DNA from: Chitinophaga agrisoli
GTDB taxonomy: Bacteria > Bacteroidota > Bacteroidia > Chitinophagales > Chitinophagaceae
Length of the DNA stretch: 64,000 bases
Reading direction: 5' to 3'
Assembly: GCF_008386695.1 (NCBI RefSeq)
Contig: NZ_VUOC01000004.1
Coordinates: forward strand, 684,327 to 748,326
Below, in pieces: positions 1 through 7,443 of this stretch (position 1 is its first letter; the number at the start of each line of letters is the position of its first letter). Both the position numbers and the translations under genes were made by a program. A model generated the notes under the pieces. The model saw nothing but the letters and a program-made list of their open reading frames with translations, did no database searches and was not told where the DNA came from.

Positions 1-197
1 TTATTTTTGGGGAAGGATATAGTGAGTGTAAGGAGGTATGGGAAGCTATGGGCGTGTGGATTTTTGGAAAGCATCCGGGTACGCAACAGGCGTTACGGCA
101 ACTGGTGGCGGAGAACAGGGAGCAGCTGGAGGAGGAGGATAATGCTGATGTGCGCCGGCAGCTGGTGAAGTTGCTGGATGGGTTTACGACGAAGTGA
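1..197 (+). CDS. 3' end of an unidentified gene (truncated by window start)
   Basis: An open frame enters from the left edge and ends at a TGA at 195-197, leaving about 64 codons. The visible C-terminus is charged and helical-looking, with several Glu-rich turns and the ending LLDGFTTK. I do not recognise a family. An internal ATG at 48 could start a short protein, but the frame stays open to the window edge, so a truncated longer gene is more likely. It converges on the next gene with only three bases between the stops. Confidence 0.45.
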   Translation, partial: IFGEGYSECKEVWEAMGVWIFGKHPGTQQALRQLVAENREQLEEEDNADVRRQLVKLLDGFTTK

Positions 198-200
198 ATA

Positions 201-767
201 TTAACGCCGCTCTTCCTCCGTGCGGTGATCTGCATATATAGGATAGTCATATTCATCCCGCTCTCCTGAGAACACGATCTTTTGGTCATCCAGCCAGCCG
301 ATGGTATTGTTGATCGCCAGATCCAGCCGGGGAAAAAGCGGCGCGAGCTCCTTTAGCTGTTGCGCGATAGGGGTTCTCTCCCCATGGACGTAATAACCCA
401 TCTCCACCCTTAAGCCAAATTGGAGGCCTAAATACTCCAGGAAAAAGTATCCCTTGTAATACATGTCATAAAAGGACATCAACAATTGGGGCAGCGTTTC
501 ATCGTGCTGTAATGTCCTTACCAATTTCCGGCGCAGCCGCCAGGTCTCATAGGCTGCCATACCAGTTGCCCTTAGCAGCATTGCATGTAGGTCCCGTCTT
601 GGGAAAGGGGTTGTATAGTTATAAGCTATCAGCTCGAAATAGTCATCCGGAGGCAATATAGTTTCCAGCTCTTTATTGGCATATAACCATGTTTCAAATG
701 CCGGGATGGGCATATCGCCTTCCAATGTTTCGAAGAATACCTGTTGTATATGTGCCGGTAGTTGCAT
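201..767 (-). CDS. Hypothetical protein, possibly immunity-type
   Basis: This 188-aa cytoplasmic protein has no signal peptide or membrane segment. It is rich in aromatic and acidic residues, and the N-terminal pattern FETWLYANKELE followed by a Tyr-rich helix (YFELIAYNY) resembles small immunity-like or DUF proteins found near polymorphic toxins. That link is only an impression from residue pattern. It stands alone, divergent from the GH2 gene (116 bases between starts) and convergent with the truncated gene to the left. No toxin gene is adjacent within the window. Function unknown. Confidence 0.6.
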   Translation of the reverse strand: MQLPAHIQQVFFETLEGDMPIPAFETWLYANKELETILPPDDYFELIAYNYTTPFPRRDLHAMLLRATGMAAYETWRLRRKLVRTLQHDETLPQLLMSFYDMYYKGYFFLEYLGLQFGLRVEMGYYVHGERTPIAQQLKELAPLFPRLDLAINNTIGWLDDQKIVFSGERDEYDYPIYADHRTEEERR

Positions 768-883
768 GCTTTGCCTGTCTTTATGCCAAGGGCGGAAATT
801 ACAATTCTTTTCCGTATACCGGTTTTCTTCTCAAAATTCCCTATTTTAACCCTCCATCTAACCATCTTAAAACCCGTTTCATA

Positions 884-2707
884 ATGCCACGTAAAAAACT
901 CATTACCGTTCTTTATTGTAGCTTATTCCTTATTGGCAGCGCTATCCAGCATTCCTGCGCACAATCATCGCTTAAAACAAAATGGGCAGCCGGCGTTTCC
1001 AAAGGGACGCCTTTACCGGAATACCCGCGTCCGCAGCTGCAACGCGCCACCTGGCTTAACCTGAATGGCAGCTGGCAGTATAGCATTTACCCAAAATCCC
1101 AGCAGCCGGGGAATTATGCCGGTAATATCCTGGTGCCGTATGCGGTGGAATCTGCGCTTTCCGGTGTACAGAAAACAGTAGGCAAGGATAGCATGCTTTC
1201 TTACAAACGCAGCTTTACGCTGCCATCTAATTATAAAAATAAACGGATCCTGCTGCATTTTGGAGCGGTGGACTGGCAAACGACCGTGTTTATTAACGGC
1301 CGGCAGGCCGGTACACACGAAGGCGGCTATGATCCGTTCTCTTTTGATATTACTGACCTGTTAAAGAAATCCGGCGCGCAGGAGATCGTGGTGAATGTGT
1401 GGGACCCCTCTGACGACGGCCCCCAGCCACGCGGCAAACAAGTGAAAAACCCGCATGGCATCTGGTATACGCCAGTTACCGGCATCTGGCAAACCGTGTG
1501 GATAGAACCAGTAGCGCCCACCTATATTACGGCGCTGAAGCCTACGCCGGATATTGACAAACAATCCCTGCAGCTGGCGGTGAGCACTCAAAACCTGCAA
1601 CCCGGCGATGTTATCAAGGTGAGCGCCACGGATGGCGGACAGGCCGTGGCCAGCGAAACGCTGACTGACAACGGAGCCGTTACGCTGCAGGTCCCGAATG
1701 CAAAATTGTGGTCGCCCTCCTCCCCTTTCCTGTATGACCTGACCGTATCCATTGTGCGTAAGGGTAAGGTGATAGATGAAGCAGGCAGTTATTTCGCCAT
1801 GCGGAAGATCGCTATTGCCCCGGACGAAAAAGGCGTACAGCGCATGATGCTGAATAACCAGTTCGTATTCCAGTTTGGCCCTTTGGACCAGGGCTGGTGG
1901 CCGGACGGTCTTTATACCGCGCCCACGGATGAGGCGCTGCGTTTTGATATTGAACAGACCAAGGCCATGGGCTTTAATATGATCCGTAAACATGTAAAGG
2001 TAGAACCGGCGCGCTGGTATCATTATGCAGACTCCCTGGGCATGCTGGTATGGCAGGATATGCCCTCCGGCGACCTGGGTAATGGCTGGGAGAACCGGCC
2101 CGGCGTAACCGGCCGCGGTACGGATAAGAATCGCGATCAACGGTCTGAAACCATTTACCGTACGGAATGGAAAGCTATTATGGATGCGCTCTATCCTTTT
2201 CCCAGCATAGTGGTATGGGTGCCTTTTAACGAAGCCTGGGGCCAGTTTAAAACGGAAGAGATCACCAAATGGACTATGGAGCACGATCCCTCCCGCCTGG
2301 TGAACAGCGCCAGCGGCGGGAATTTTTACCAGGTTGGGCATATGATCGACCTGCACAGCTATCCTGACCCGGCGATGCCACGGGCTGACCTGTTTGGCAA
2401 ACAACAGGCATTGGTGTTAGGCGAGTATGGTGGCCTGGGACTGCCGCTGAATGGCCATACCTGGCGCCAGGAGGATAACTGGGGGTACAGGACGTTTAAG
2501 AATGCGGATGAGATGCTGAAGGTGTATAGCGGTTTTTGCGACCGCCTGAAAAAGCTGATCGGAGAAGGGTTGTCTGCGGCGGTGTATACACAGACTACGG
2601 ATGTGGAGATGGAGGTGAATGGATTGATGACGTATGACCGGGAGGTGATGAAGATGAATGAGGAGGGGTTGAAGGCGGCGAATGAAGCGGTGGTGAATAC
2701 GAAATGA
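884..2707 (+). CDS. Secreted glycoside hydrolase family 2 (beta-galactosidase/glucuronidase-like)
   Basis: A 607-aa secreted glycosidase of the GH2 type, expected to cleave beta-linked galactose, glucuronic acid or mannose from oligosaccharides in the periplasm. The ATG at 884 gives a clean signal peptide ending in SCA before QSS; an in-frame start at 689 would overlap the divergent gene and has no signal. In order there is a sugar-binding jelly roll (about 40-200, with GSWQYS and HEGGYDPF), an Ig-like sandwich (about 200-300) and a TIM barrel. The acid/base Glu is E450 in VPFNEAWG and the nucleophile is E514 in LGEYGG. It is shorter than LacZ because the C-terminal domains are absent. The substrate cannot be told from sequence. 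A 13-bp inverted repeat follows 22 bases after the stop. Confidence 0.88.
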   Translation: MPRKKLITVLYCSLFLIGSAIQHSCAQSSLKTKWAAGVSKGTPLPEYPRPQLQRATWLNLNGSWQYSIYPKSQQPGNYAGNILVPYAVESALSGVQKTVGKDSMLSYKRSFTLPSNYKNKRILLHFGAVDWQTTVFINGRQAGTHEGGYDPFSFDITDLLKKSGAQEIVVNVWDPSDDGPQPRGKQVKNPHGIWYTPVTGIWQTVWIEPVAPTYITALKPTPDIDKQSLQLAVSTQNLQPGDVIKVSATDGGQAVASETLTDNGAVTLQVPNAKLWSPSSPFLYDLTVSIVRKGKVIDEAGSYFAMRKIAIAPDEKGVQRMMLNNQFVFQFGPLDQGWWPDGLYTAPTDEALRFDIEQTKAMGFNMIRKHVKVEPARWYHYADSLGMLVWQDMPSGDLGNGWENRPGVTGRGTDKNRDQRSETIYRTEWKAIMDALYPFPSIVVWVPFNEAWGQFKTEEITKWTMEHDPSRLVNSASGGNFYQVGHMIDLHSYPDPAMPRADLFGKQQALVLGEYGGLGLPLNGHTWRQEDNWGYRTFKNADEMLKVYSGFCDRLKKLIGEGLSAAVYTQTTDVEMEVNGLMTYDREVMKMNEEGLKAANEAVVNTK

Positions 2708-2729
2708 TAACAATTGATTTTAAACGGCA

Positions 2730-2778
2730 CTGCAGGTAATGTTAGTACAGCGTGGGCTGATGGTGACATTACCTGCAG
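2730..2778. terminator. 13-bp perfect inverted repeat after GH2 gene
   Basis: CTGCAGGTAATGT at 2730-2742 is exactly complementary to 2766-2778, with a 23-base loop. It lies 22 bases past the GH2 stop, which suits a transcription end or mRNA 3' protection. No T-run follows, so an intrinsic terminator is not proven, and a binding site for a dimeric protein is possible. Confidence 0.45.
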
Positions 2779-2837
2779 CACCCCAAATATCAGTATTAAA
2801 TCATCGGACAATAATGATAATTATATTAAAAATTTAC

Positions 2838-2845
2838 TATGTTTG
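2838..2845 (+). promoter_or_regulatory. Candidate Bacteroidota -7 promoter element
   Basis: TATGTTTG matches the Bacteroidota -7 consensus TAnnTTTG in an AT-rich stretch. If used, the fimbrillin-like gene at 3104 would have a leader of roughly 250 bases. I saw no convincing -33 TTTG at the usual spacing. The spacer 2708-3103 holds no convincing gene; only ORFs of 9 and 14 codons follow this element. Confidence 0.35.
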
Positions 2846-3103
2846 CAACCCTTAGCCAATACTTCTTATGAAGAGAATGTTATGCCTAGAGAAATGATTG
2901 GAATGATCCCTATTCAATTATCGTGAGTTAACCGGGTTTCACATGAGAAAATTGTTTATCAGCGATTGCAGCCTGCAAAAAGATGCATGAGTTGTCTTTA
3001 TTGGTGGGCATCGGTACAGTTCTACTACATCAAATTATCAATTCCCTGTCATAATAATTAATTGGGCATACACCGGTCATTATTAAATATTAAATATCAA
3101 TCT

Positions 3104-4042
3104 ATGAGAAAATTGTCCCTGGCAGTGTGCGCACTGTCCGTATCCCTTTTTGCCTGTAAAAAAGACGTGGCTCCCGGAACACCTGCCGCCCCCGGCGACG
3201 ATAAAAAAGTAGCTCTTACTATCCGGACAAATGATTTCCTGCAGCAGGTGGAGGCAATCCCCGGCGCTAACAATAAAACTGCTGGTACAGCGGGAACCGC
3301 CGGCGATACTGCACTGGCCACGAAAGTATCCTTTATAAACTACCTGCTGTTTGACGGCGCCGGTAACCTGCTGCACATGAGAAGCCAGCAGGCAGACTGG
3401 GATCAGGATTTCGGTACTATTACTGACAGCGCGGCGCCTGGTAACTATACGATAGTTATGACGGCATCCCAGAAACCGGTGGATGAGGGGGCAGTTAGCC
3501 AACTGTCAACCTTCATTTTTTATGTACAGTTGGCAGGCATGGGATTCATTGATGCCACGCCTGATATCTTCTACAAAAAAGAAAACATTACTATCACCAA
3601 CTCCTCTGATCCTGTAGACGTAAACCTGGCTATGGACCGGTTAGTTGGTAACCTCCAAGTGAACATTCTTGATATGCCGCAGCCGGCCGATGGAGATACC
3701 ACCGCTTCCATACAGATCAGCTCAGAAACGCCCCAGTTCATGGCGTCATCAGGTATAGCCAATTGGGGCACCAGTGGTATTGTTAAGGCAAACGTGAAAA
3801 GGGTTGGCCTGAACGCCTTCTCTGCGTATGTGCTGAATACAGTATCCGCTTTTGACGTTACCATCCATTATGTGGATCATACCGGTCAGCCGCAGACTAA
3901 GGTCATCAGCAATGTACAGTGTTACAAGAACCGCAGGACCATCCTCAGCGGCTACCTGTTTGGTGGCGCGCCCGCAAACTCCGGCATAAAGGTTACACTC
4001 CTCGACTCCTGGAGCGATAATGATAATGAAGTACAGTTTTAA
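3104..4042 (+). CDS. Fimbrillin-like (FimB/Mfa2-type) lipoprotein
   Basis: A 312-aa predicted outer-surface lipoprotein. The ATG at 3104 gives MRKLSLAV and a lipobox ending LFAC at about residue 20; a TTG start at 3062 would bury the signal. After the cysteine come two beta-rich domains. The region around VNLAMDRLVGNLQV and the later RRTILSGYLFGG resembles the conserved mid-strand and penultimate strands of Bacteroidota fimbrillin/FimB-Mfa2 proteins, which cap or anchor type V pili. Family assignment is from pattern only. No other pilus gene is adjacent, so it may be a stand-alone surface protein. It ends convergent to the membrane protein at 4277, with a shared hairpin between. Confidence 0.6.
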   Translation: MRKLSLAVCALSVSLFACKKDVAPGTPAAPGDDKKVALTIRTNDFLQQVEAIPGANNKTAGTAGTAGDTALATKVSFINYLLFDGAGNLLHMRSQQADWDQDFGTITDSAAPGNYTIVMTASQKPVDEGAVSQLSTFIFYVQLAGMGFIDATPDIFYKKENITITNSSDPVDVNLAMDRLVGNLQVNILDMPQPADGDTTASIQISSETPQFMASSGIANWGTSGIVKANVKRVGLNAFSAYVLNTVSAFDVTIHYVDHTGQPQTKVISNVQCYKNRRTILSGYLFGGAPANSGIKVTLLDSWSDNDNEVQF

Positions 4043-4121
4043 TTTCCTGATGCTATTAGAGCCGCCAGGAGACGAGACGCTATTGGCCAGGCGCGTATCT
4101 GCCATAAAAGGCCATTGCAAT

Positions 4122-4159
4122 TGCTTAGAAAGGTTACCGCAACTGCATAGAAAGGTTAC
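4122..4159. repeat. Two 16-bp direct repeats, 22-bp period
   Basis: TGCTTAGAAAGGTTAC at 4122-4137 and TGCATAGAAAGGTTAC at 4144-4159 differ at one base and are offset by two helical turns. They lie in the convergent spacer 4043-4276, where no promoter is required. Meaning unknown. Confidence 0.5.
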
Positions 4160-4223
4160 TCCCTACCACGAAATGCCCCTGCCATAGTAATTAATATTTG
4201 ACGGAGACAGCGGCCAATGAAAG

Positions 4224-4260
4224 CTTACCAAACAGGAAATACGGCTTTCTGTTTGGTAAG
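4224..4260. terminator. Bidirectional terminator hairpin
   Basis: CTTACCAAACAG (4224-4235) pairs perfectly with 4249-4260 around a 13-base loop, flanked by GAAAG and TTTC. It sits between convergent genes, so it can end transcripts from both sides. Confidence 0.65.
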
Positions 4261-4276
4261 TTTCAAAAAACAGCCA

Positions 4277-5758
4277 CTATGCCAGCTGTTTCTCCTTTTC
4301 CGCAGCCGTTTTATACACCGCATCTGCCACCAGCGCCACTGCCGCCAACAACAGCAGCATCGGAAAATACTGATACCGTAGTGCCGTATCGCCGCTAAAT
4401 ACGCTGCATACAAAATTCACCAGCCAATAGCCGCCAAACAGCCATACCGTCCGCTGGAAGGCGCCATCATGATCGCGCAAACCCGGTAAACACAACAGGC
4501 AGCCCAGGAAACAGATATTGCAGATAAGGAACAGGATGGGAAACAATCCCAACACCTTGCCTTGCCCTATAACGGACACGGGTTTCAGCAGATTGCTTTT
4601 ATATGCGAACCATTCCTGCGCAGGCTCTGCCGCCACATTGGAGCCGCCGTTGTACATGGCATATTTTTCCAGCGGCGGCAGGAAATAACGGCCCGCAGCC
4701 GGCCACATAAAATAACGCGCATATGCGCCGGGGTGATGACGGATAAGATAACGGCCGTAGGGGCCAAATACCGTAGCTGCTTTGCCGTAGGCCAGTACCC
4801 GGCTATAGTCATTAGTGAGCTTGTAATGCTGATCCCTGTAACGTTTAAGCGGCGCATCCAGCTGTTGCAGGAAATAATGACCTTCTGCAAAAGCAACGGA
4901 ACCATCAAACCCGGCCGGCAGTTTTGCAAAGTAAGCCTTCGCGGTGCTATCCAGCTCCCGGCTTTCCGCCGGCAAGGCAGCCGTATCTACCCGGATATGC
5001 CCATACATATGCAAGGCATTATTGGCCGATTGCCAGCCATTTGCAAAAGCCAGCTGTGGCGCACCGGTCATTTCCCGGGCCGCCTGGCGGGTATAGAGCA
5101 CATAGGGCAGGATCAGCAACAACGGCAATACAATGCCCGATAATTTTATCCAGGCCTTTTGACGGGACAACAGGAAGGCCATGGCGCTTATCAGCAGATA
5201 ATAATACGCACGGGTATCCAGCACAAACAATAACAGCAACACGATGGCCACCGCCAATACCTGGCGCCGGTGCGGCGACTGGATGACCCGCACCAGCTGT
5301 GCCAACCAGCACAGGCTGAGCCCCGTAAACAAGGCGTCTGCGCTGATATGATTGCCCAGGTAAAGACTAACCGGGTTAAACAGCAGGAACACAAAGAGTA
5401 TGTTCCGCGCGGTACGTGCCGGTTGGTACAGGTACAGGAAGGTAAAGAAGGCATAGAGCGCCGCCAGCTGCAGGAACATGTACTGGAAGATCACCACAGC
5501 TGTATCTGAACTGGTAATGGCATGGAATAAGGCCAGGAACCAGGCATAACCCATGGGTTGTATGCTTACTTCAAGATGGGTACGCGCGGCGAAAATATAG
5601 CTATAGGAATCAGAGTAGAAATCCGCGAAGGGATACAATTGTTTAAACACGATGAGCTGTACTATGATCCCGATAAGCGCGATGACCAGGTACCAACGGG
5701 CGCCACGGGACAATACATAACGGGGAAAAGAGGACAGACCGTTTTCATGTCTTTTCAT
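4277..5758 (-). CDS. Polytopic membrane protein, GT-C glycosyltransferase-like
   Basis: A 493-aa integral membrane protein with about ten or more hydrophobic segments and a soluble loop near residues 230-370. The first luminal loop carries the acidic patch DFYSDSYSY, in the place where GT-C (PMT/ArnT-like) glycosyltransferases hold the catalytic Asp that acts on polyprenyl-phosphate sugars. A glycosyltransferase that modifies surface glycans is therefore plausible, but no family-defining motif beyond topology and the acidic loop is seen. It is a single gene with its own upstream spacer holding a direct repeat at 5933-5966. An O-antigen polymerase-like role is an alternative. Confidence 0.6.
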   Translation of the reverse strand: MKRHENGLSSFPRYVLSRGARWYLVIALIGIIVQLIVFKQLYPFADFYSDSYSYIFAARTHLEVSIQPMGYAWFLALFHAITSSDTAVVIFQYMFLQLAALYAFFTFLYLYQPARTARNILFVFLLFNPVSLYLGNHISADALFTGLSLCWLAQLVRVIQSPHRRQVLAVAIVLLLLFVLDTRAYYYLLISAMAFLLSRQKAWIKLSGIVLPLLLILPYVLYTRQAAREMTGAPQLAFANGWQSANNALHMYGHIRVDTAALPAESRELDSTAKAYFAKLPAGFDGSVAFAEGHYFLQQLDAPLKRYRDQHYKLTNDYSRVLAYGKAATVFGPYGRYLIRHHPGAYARYFMWPAAGRYFLPPLEKYAMYNGGSNVAAEPAQEWFAYKSNLLKPVSVIGQGKVLGLFPILFLICNICFLGCLLCLPGLRDHDGAFQRTVWLFGGYWLVNFVCSVFSGDTALRYQYFPMLLLLAAVALVADAVYKTAAEKEKQLA

Positions 5759-5796
5759 ACTGGTTAAAAATTGAGGTTAGTGAGCGGATTAAAACT

Positions 5797-5818
5797 GTTC
5801 CGCCTCGACAGGCAGAAC
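5797..5818. other. Short imperfect hairpin
   Basis: GTTCCGCCT and AGGCAGAAC pair with one mismatch around CGAC, about 40 bases upstream of the membrane-protein start on the minus strand. It could lie in that gene's 5' UTR. No function can be assigned. Confidence 0.3.
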
Positions 5819-5932
5819 TTTATATCCCTCAAAATAACAGACACATCCGGGATAGATCCCGTGTGACCGAAGATCTTTGGGTTATTGTTCCATTGTAAAG
5901 GTCTGAAGAATAATTGGGGGGGACGGTAGACT

Positions 5933-5966
5933 ATCAGGTCAATTTGAGGAAAATCAGGTCAATTTG
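5933..5966. repeat. Pair of 14-bp direct repeats spaced 20 bp
   Basis: ATCAGGTCAATTTG occurs at 5933-5946 and again at 5953-5966. The 20-bp offset, about two helical turns, is what tandem operator half-sites show. The pair is about 175-210 bases upstream of the minus-strand gene starting at 5758. Confidence 0.5.
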
Positions 5967-5999
5967 TTGTCTGAATTAGTGATGGGGGGAGGAATGGAG

Positions 6000-6026
6000 A
6001 ATTGTCGTGGCGCTGTCACGACAATT
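6000..6026 (-). terminator. Terminator hairpin after TPR gene
   Basis: AATTGTCGTG at 6000-6009 pairs perfectly with 6017-6026 around a 7-base loop. It is about 25 bases past the stop of the minus-strand TPR gene. Only a short T tract follows in the minus direction. Confidence 0.6.
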
Positions 6027-6052
6027 TTAGCTGGTCATATGTTTCAGGGCTT

Positions 6053-6997
6053 TTACCTACAATGCTCCGCTATCAGCTGGTCCACCTCATTTCCATAACG
6101 GGCGGTGTAATGCAGACCGGCTGCCCGTTGCAGATCGTCGCAGGCTTTATCCTGTTGTTTCAGCGCCAGGTATACCAATGCGCGGTTCTTATAGGCGTAT
6201 GAATTATCGGGATAGAGGCTGAGGGAATGTGTGATATCCTTTAAGGCGTCCTGCAGTTTGTTAAGCTTGTATTCGGCATACCCCCGGTTGTTATATGCGA
6301 GCGGCTGATCAGGGTCTATTTCCAGCGCATGGTTGAATAGGCGAATGGCTTTTTCGTAGTCTCCCAATGACAGGTAACGGAAGCCCAGGTTGACATTAGC
6401 CGGCATATCATCTGGCGAGATATGGATAGCGCGTTCCAGGTACAGGATGGCCTCCTGTTCCCTTCCCAGGTCGTCCAGCACGCCGCCCAGGCTTGACAGG
6501 ACATCCACATTTGTAGAATCAAAATGGAATCCTTCCATATAATCATCATAAGCGCCCTGGAAATCCCTTTTCATTTTGCGGGCGCTTCCCCGGCTGCAAA
6601 TAAGTTGGTAACGCATGGTGTCACCATCTACATGAGCTATGGCGAGGTTGTAATCCCTGATCGCCTTGTCCGGCATTTGCATGTCCATGTAGAGGCCAGC
6701 TCTATGGGCATAAAATATACTTCTCTTTGGAGACATTTTGATAGCGGTGTTAAAATCCTCCAGCGCACTGTCTGCCTGTTTTTTTTCCTGCTGCAACAGG
6801 CCTCTCAGATCATAGAATTCCGGAACATCCTTATGTTTTTTCAGGAGCTGACCGGCGATGGATTGGACAGAATCCAGTTGCTTTGCCGCCAATAGGTCCA
6901 GCGAATGGTCAAAAAGGGCGTTGTCGGCATCAGACACCCGGGGATTTGTGCAAAACGGCAACGCCAGTAGTATTAACAGACGGGAAAAGACTTTCAT
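6053..6997 (-). CDS. TPR-repeat lipoprotein
   Basis: A 314-aa lipoprotein made almost wholly of tetratricopeptide repeats. The N-terminus has a short hydrophobic signal ending LPFC, a fair lipobox at about residue 16. From about residue 55 to 300 there are six or seven 34-residue TPR units with the usual small-residue spacing (for example GDYEKAIRLFNHALEIDPDQ and KLQDALKDITHSLSLYPDN). TPR arrays are protein-protein scaffolds, so it probably holds a periplasmic or outer-membrane partner that is not identifiable here. It is monocistronic, with a terminator after it. The partner and process are unknown. Confidence 0.8.
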   Translation of the reverse strand: MKVFSRLLILLALPFCTNPRVSDADNALFDHSLDLLAAKQLDSVQSIAGQLLKKHKDVPEFYDLRGLLQQEKKQADSALEDFNTAIKMSPKRSIFYAHRAGLYMDMQMPDKAIRDYNLAIAHVDGDTMRYQLICSRGSARKMKRDFQGAYDDYMEGFHFDSTNVDVLSSLGGVLDDLGREQEAILYLERAIHISPDDMPANVNLGFRYLSLGDYEKAIRLFNHALEIDPDQPLAYNNRGYAEYKLNKLQDALKDITHSLSLYPDNSYAYKNRALVYLALKQQDKACDDLQRAAGLHYTARYGNEVDQLIAEHCR

Positions 6998-7042
6998 ACA
7001 GGGATAAGGATATGCGCAATGTTACAATTTTAACTGATGTGA

Positions 7043-7186
7043 TCAAAATGGGTACATATCCTGACCGATCCCTGGGGCACTGATCCGGCCGTATGGTCAT
7101 TGGATATCAACACCCTGGAGGCGGTTATGGTACGCCGTTTCACCGATTATGCTGATAAACCGTATACGGATGCCGTTATCTGGTAA
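7043..7186 (+). pseudogene. Possible gene remnant (48-codon open frame without start)
   Basis: Directly after a TGA at 7040-7042 the plus frame is open for 47 codons and ends at TAA 7184-7186. The translation reads like a real protein C-terminus, with phrases such as WGTDPAVWSLD and RRFTDYADKPYTDAVIW, evenly composed and rich in Trp, Tyr and Asp. There is no start codon near its beginning; the first ATG is at 7127. I infer the 3' remnant of a deleted gene, but the family is not recognised and chance is not excluded. Confidence 0.35.
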
Positions 7187-7224
7187 ATAAACCCCATATA
7201 TCCTCTCCTTTCCTCCCTAATAGC

Positions 7225-7248
7225 TAAATTTGGCTAAAAACCAAATTT
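7225..7248. promoter_or_regulatory. Candidate promoter/operator: TAAATTTG within 8-bp inverted repeat
   Basis: TAAATTTG at 7225-7232 fits the Bacteroidota -7 consensus and overlaps an inverted repeat, AAATTTGG (7226-7233) with CCAAATTT (7241-7248). It lies about 200 bases upstream of the DEAD-box gene and just before its structured leader. A repressor site or an alternative hairpin is possible. Confidence 0.35.
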
Positions 7249-7320
7249 CCGGTATCTTCACGGGATTACTTAGATCGTTATTTGTGCAGATTGACAATAC
7301 TGACAGATAACCATTAACAA

Positions 7321-7405
7321 CTAACACTGGAGAGTGATTCCCTGTTAGTAAGGCAAACCGGCTTACGCCAGCCGCAAAGGGCTGAGAGCCACATGGCTAA
7401 CCACT
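7321..7405 (+). ncRNA. Structured 5' leader of the DEAD-box helicase gene
   Basis: Several small stems can be drawn in sequence: CTAACA (7321-7326) with TGTTAG closing an inner GGA/TCC stem, GTAAG with CTTAC, then two AGCC/GGCT stems. They are followed by a G-poor, AC-rich single-stranded tail up to the start codon. This is the layout of an mRNA leader that controls translation, fitting autoregulation of an RNA helicase. It is not a riboswitch class I recognise. Confidence 0.4.
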
Positions 7406-7443
7406 AACAACACCAACCACTACCCAACTAACAACTGAACAAC

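Noticed and set aside
689-883. N-terminal extension of the GH2 reading frame
   Set aside because: It would overlap the start of the divergent gene at 201-767 and has no signal peptide; the ATG at 884 begins a clean signal.
1361-2404. 347-codon minus-strand frame within the GH2 gene
   Set aside because: It is a shadow of the confirmed GH2 coding frame with biased composition and no domain.
2714-2926. 70-codon plus-strand frame after the GH2 gene
   Set aside because: It runs straight through the inverted repeat and the promoter candidate and its translation has no protein-like pattern.
7366-7405. Possible TPP riboswitch (CTGAGAG-like piece)
   Set aside because: Only the short CTGAGA string matches; the conserved TPP core and a thiamine-related gene are missing.
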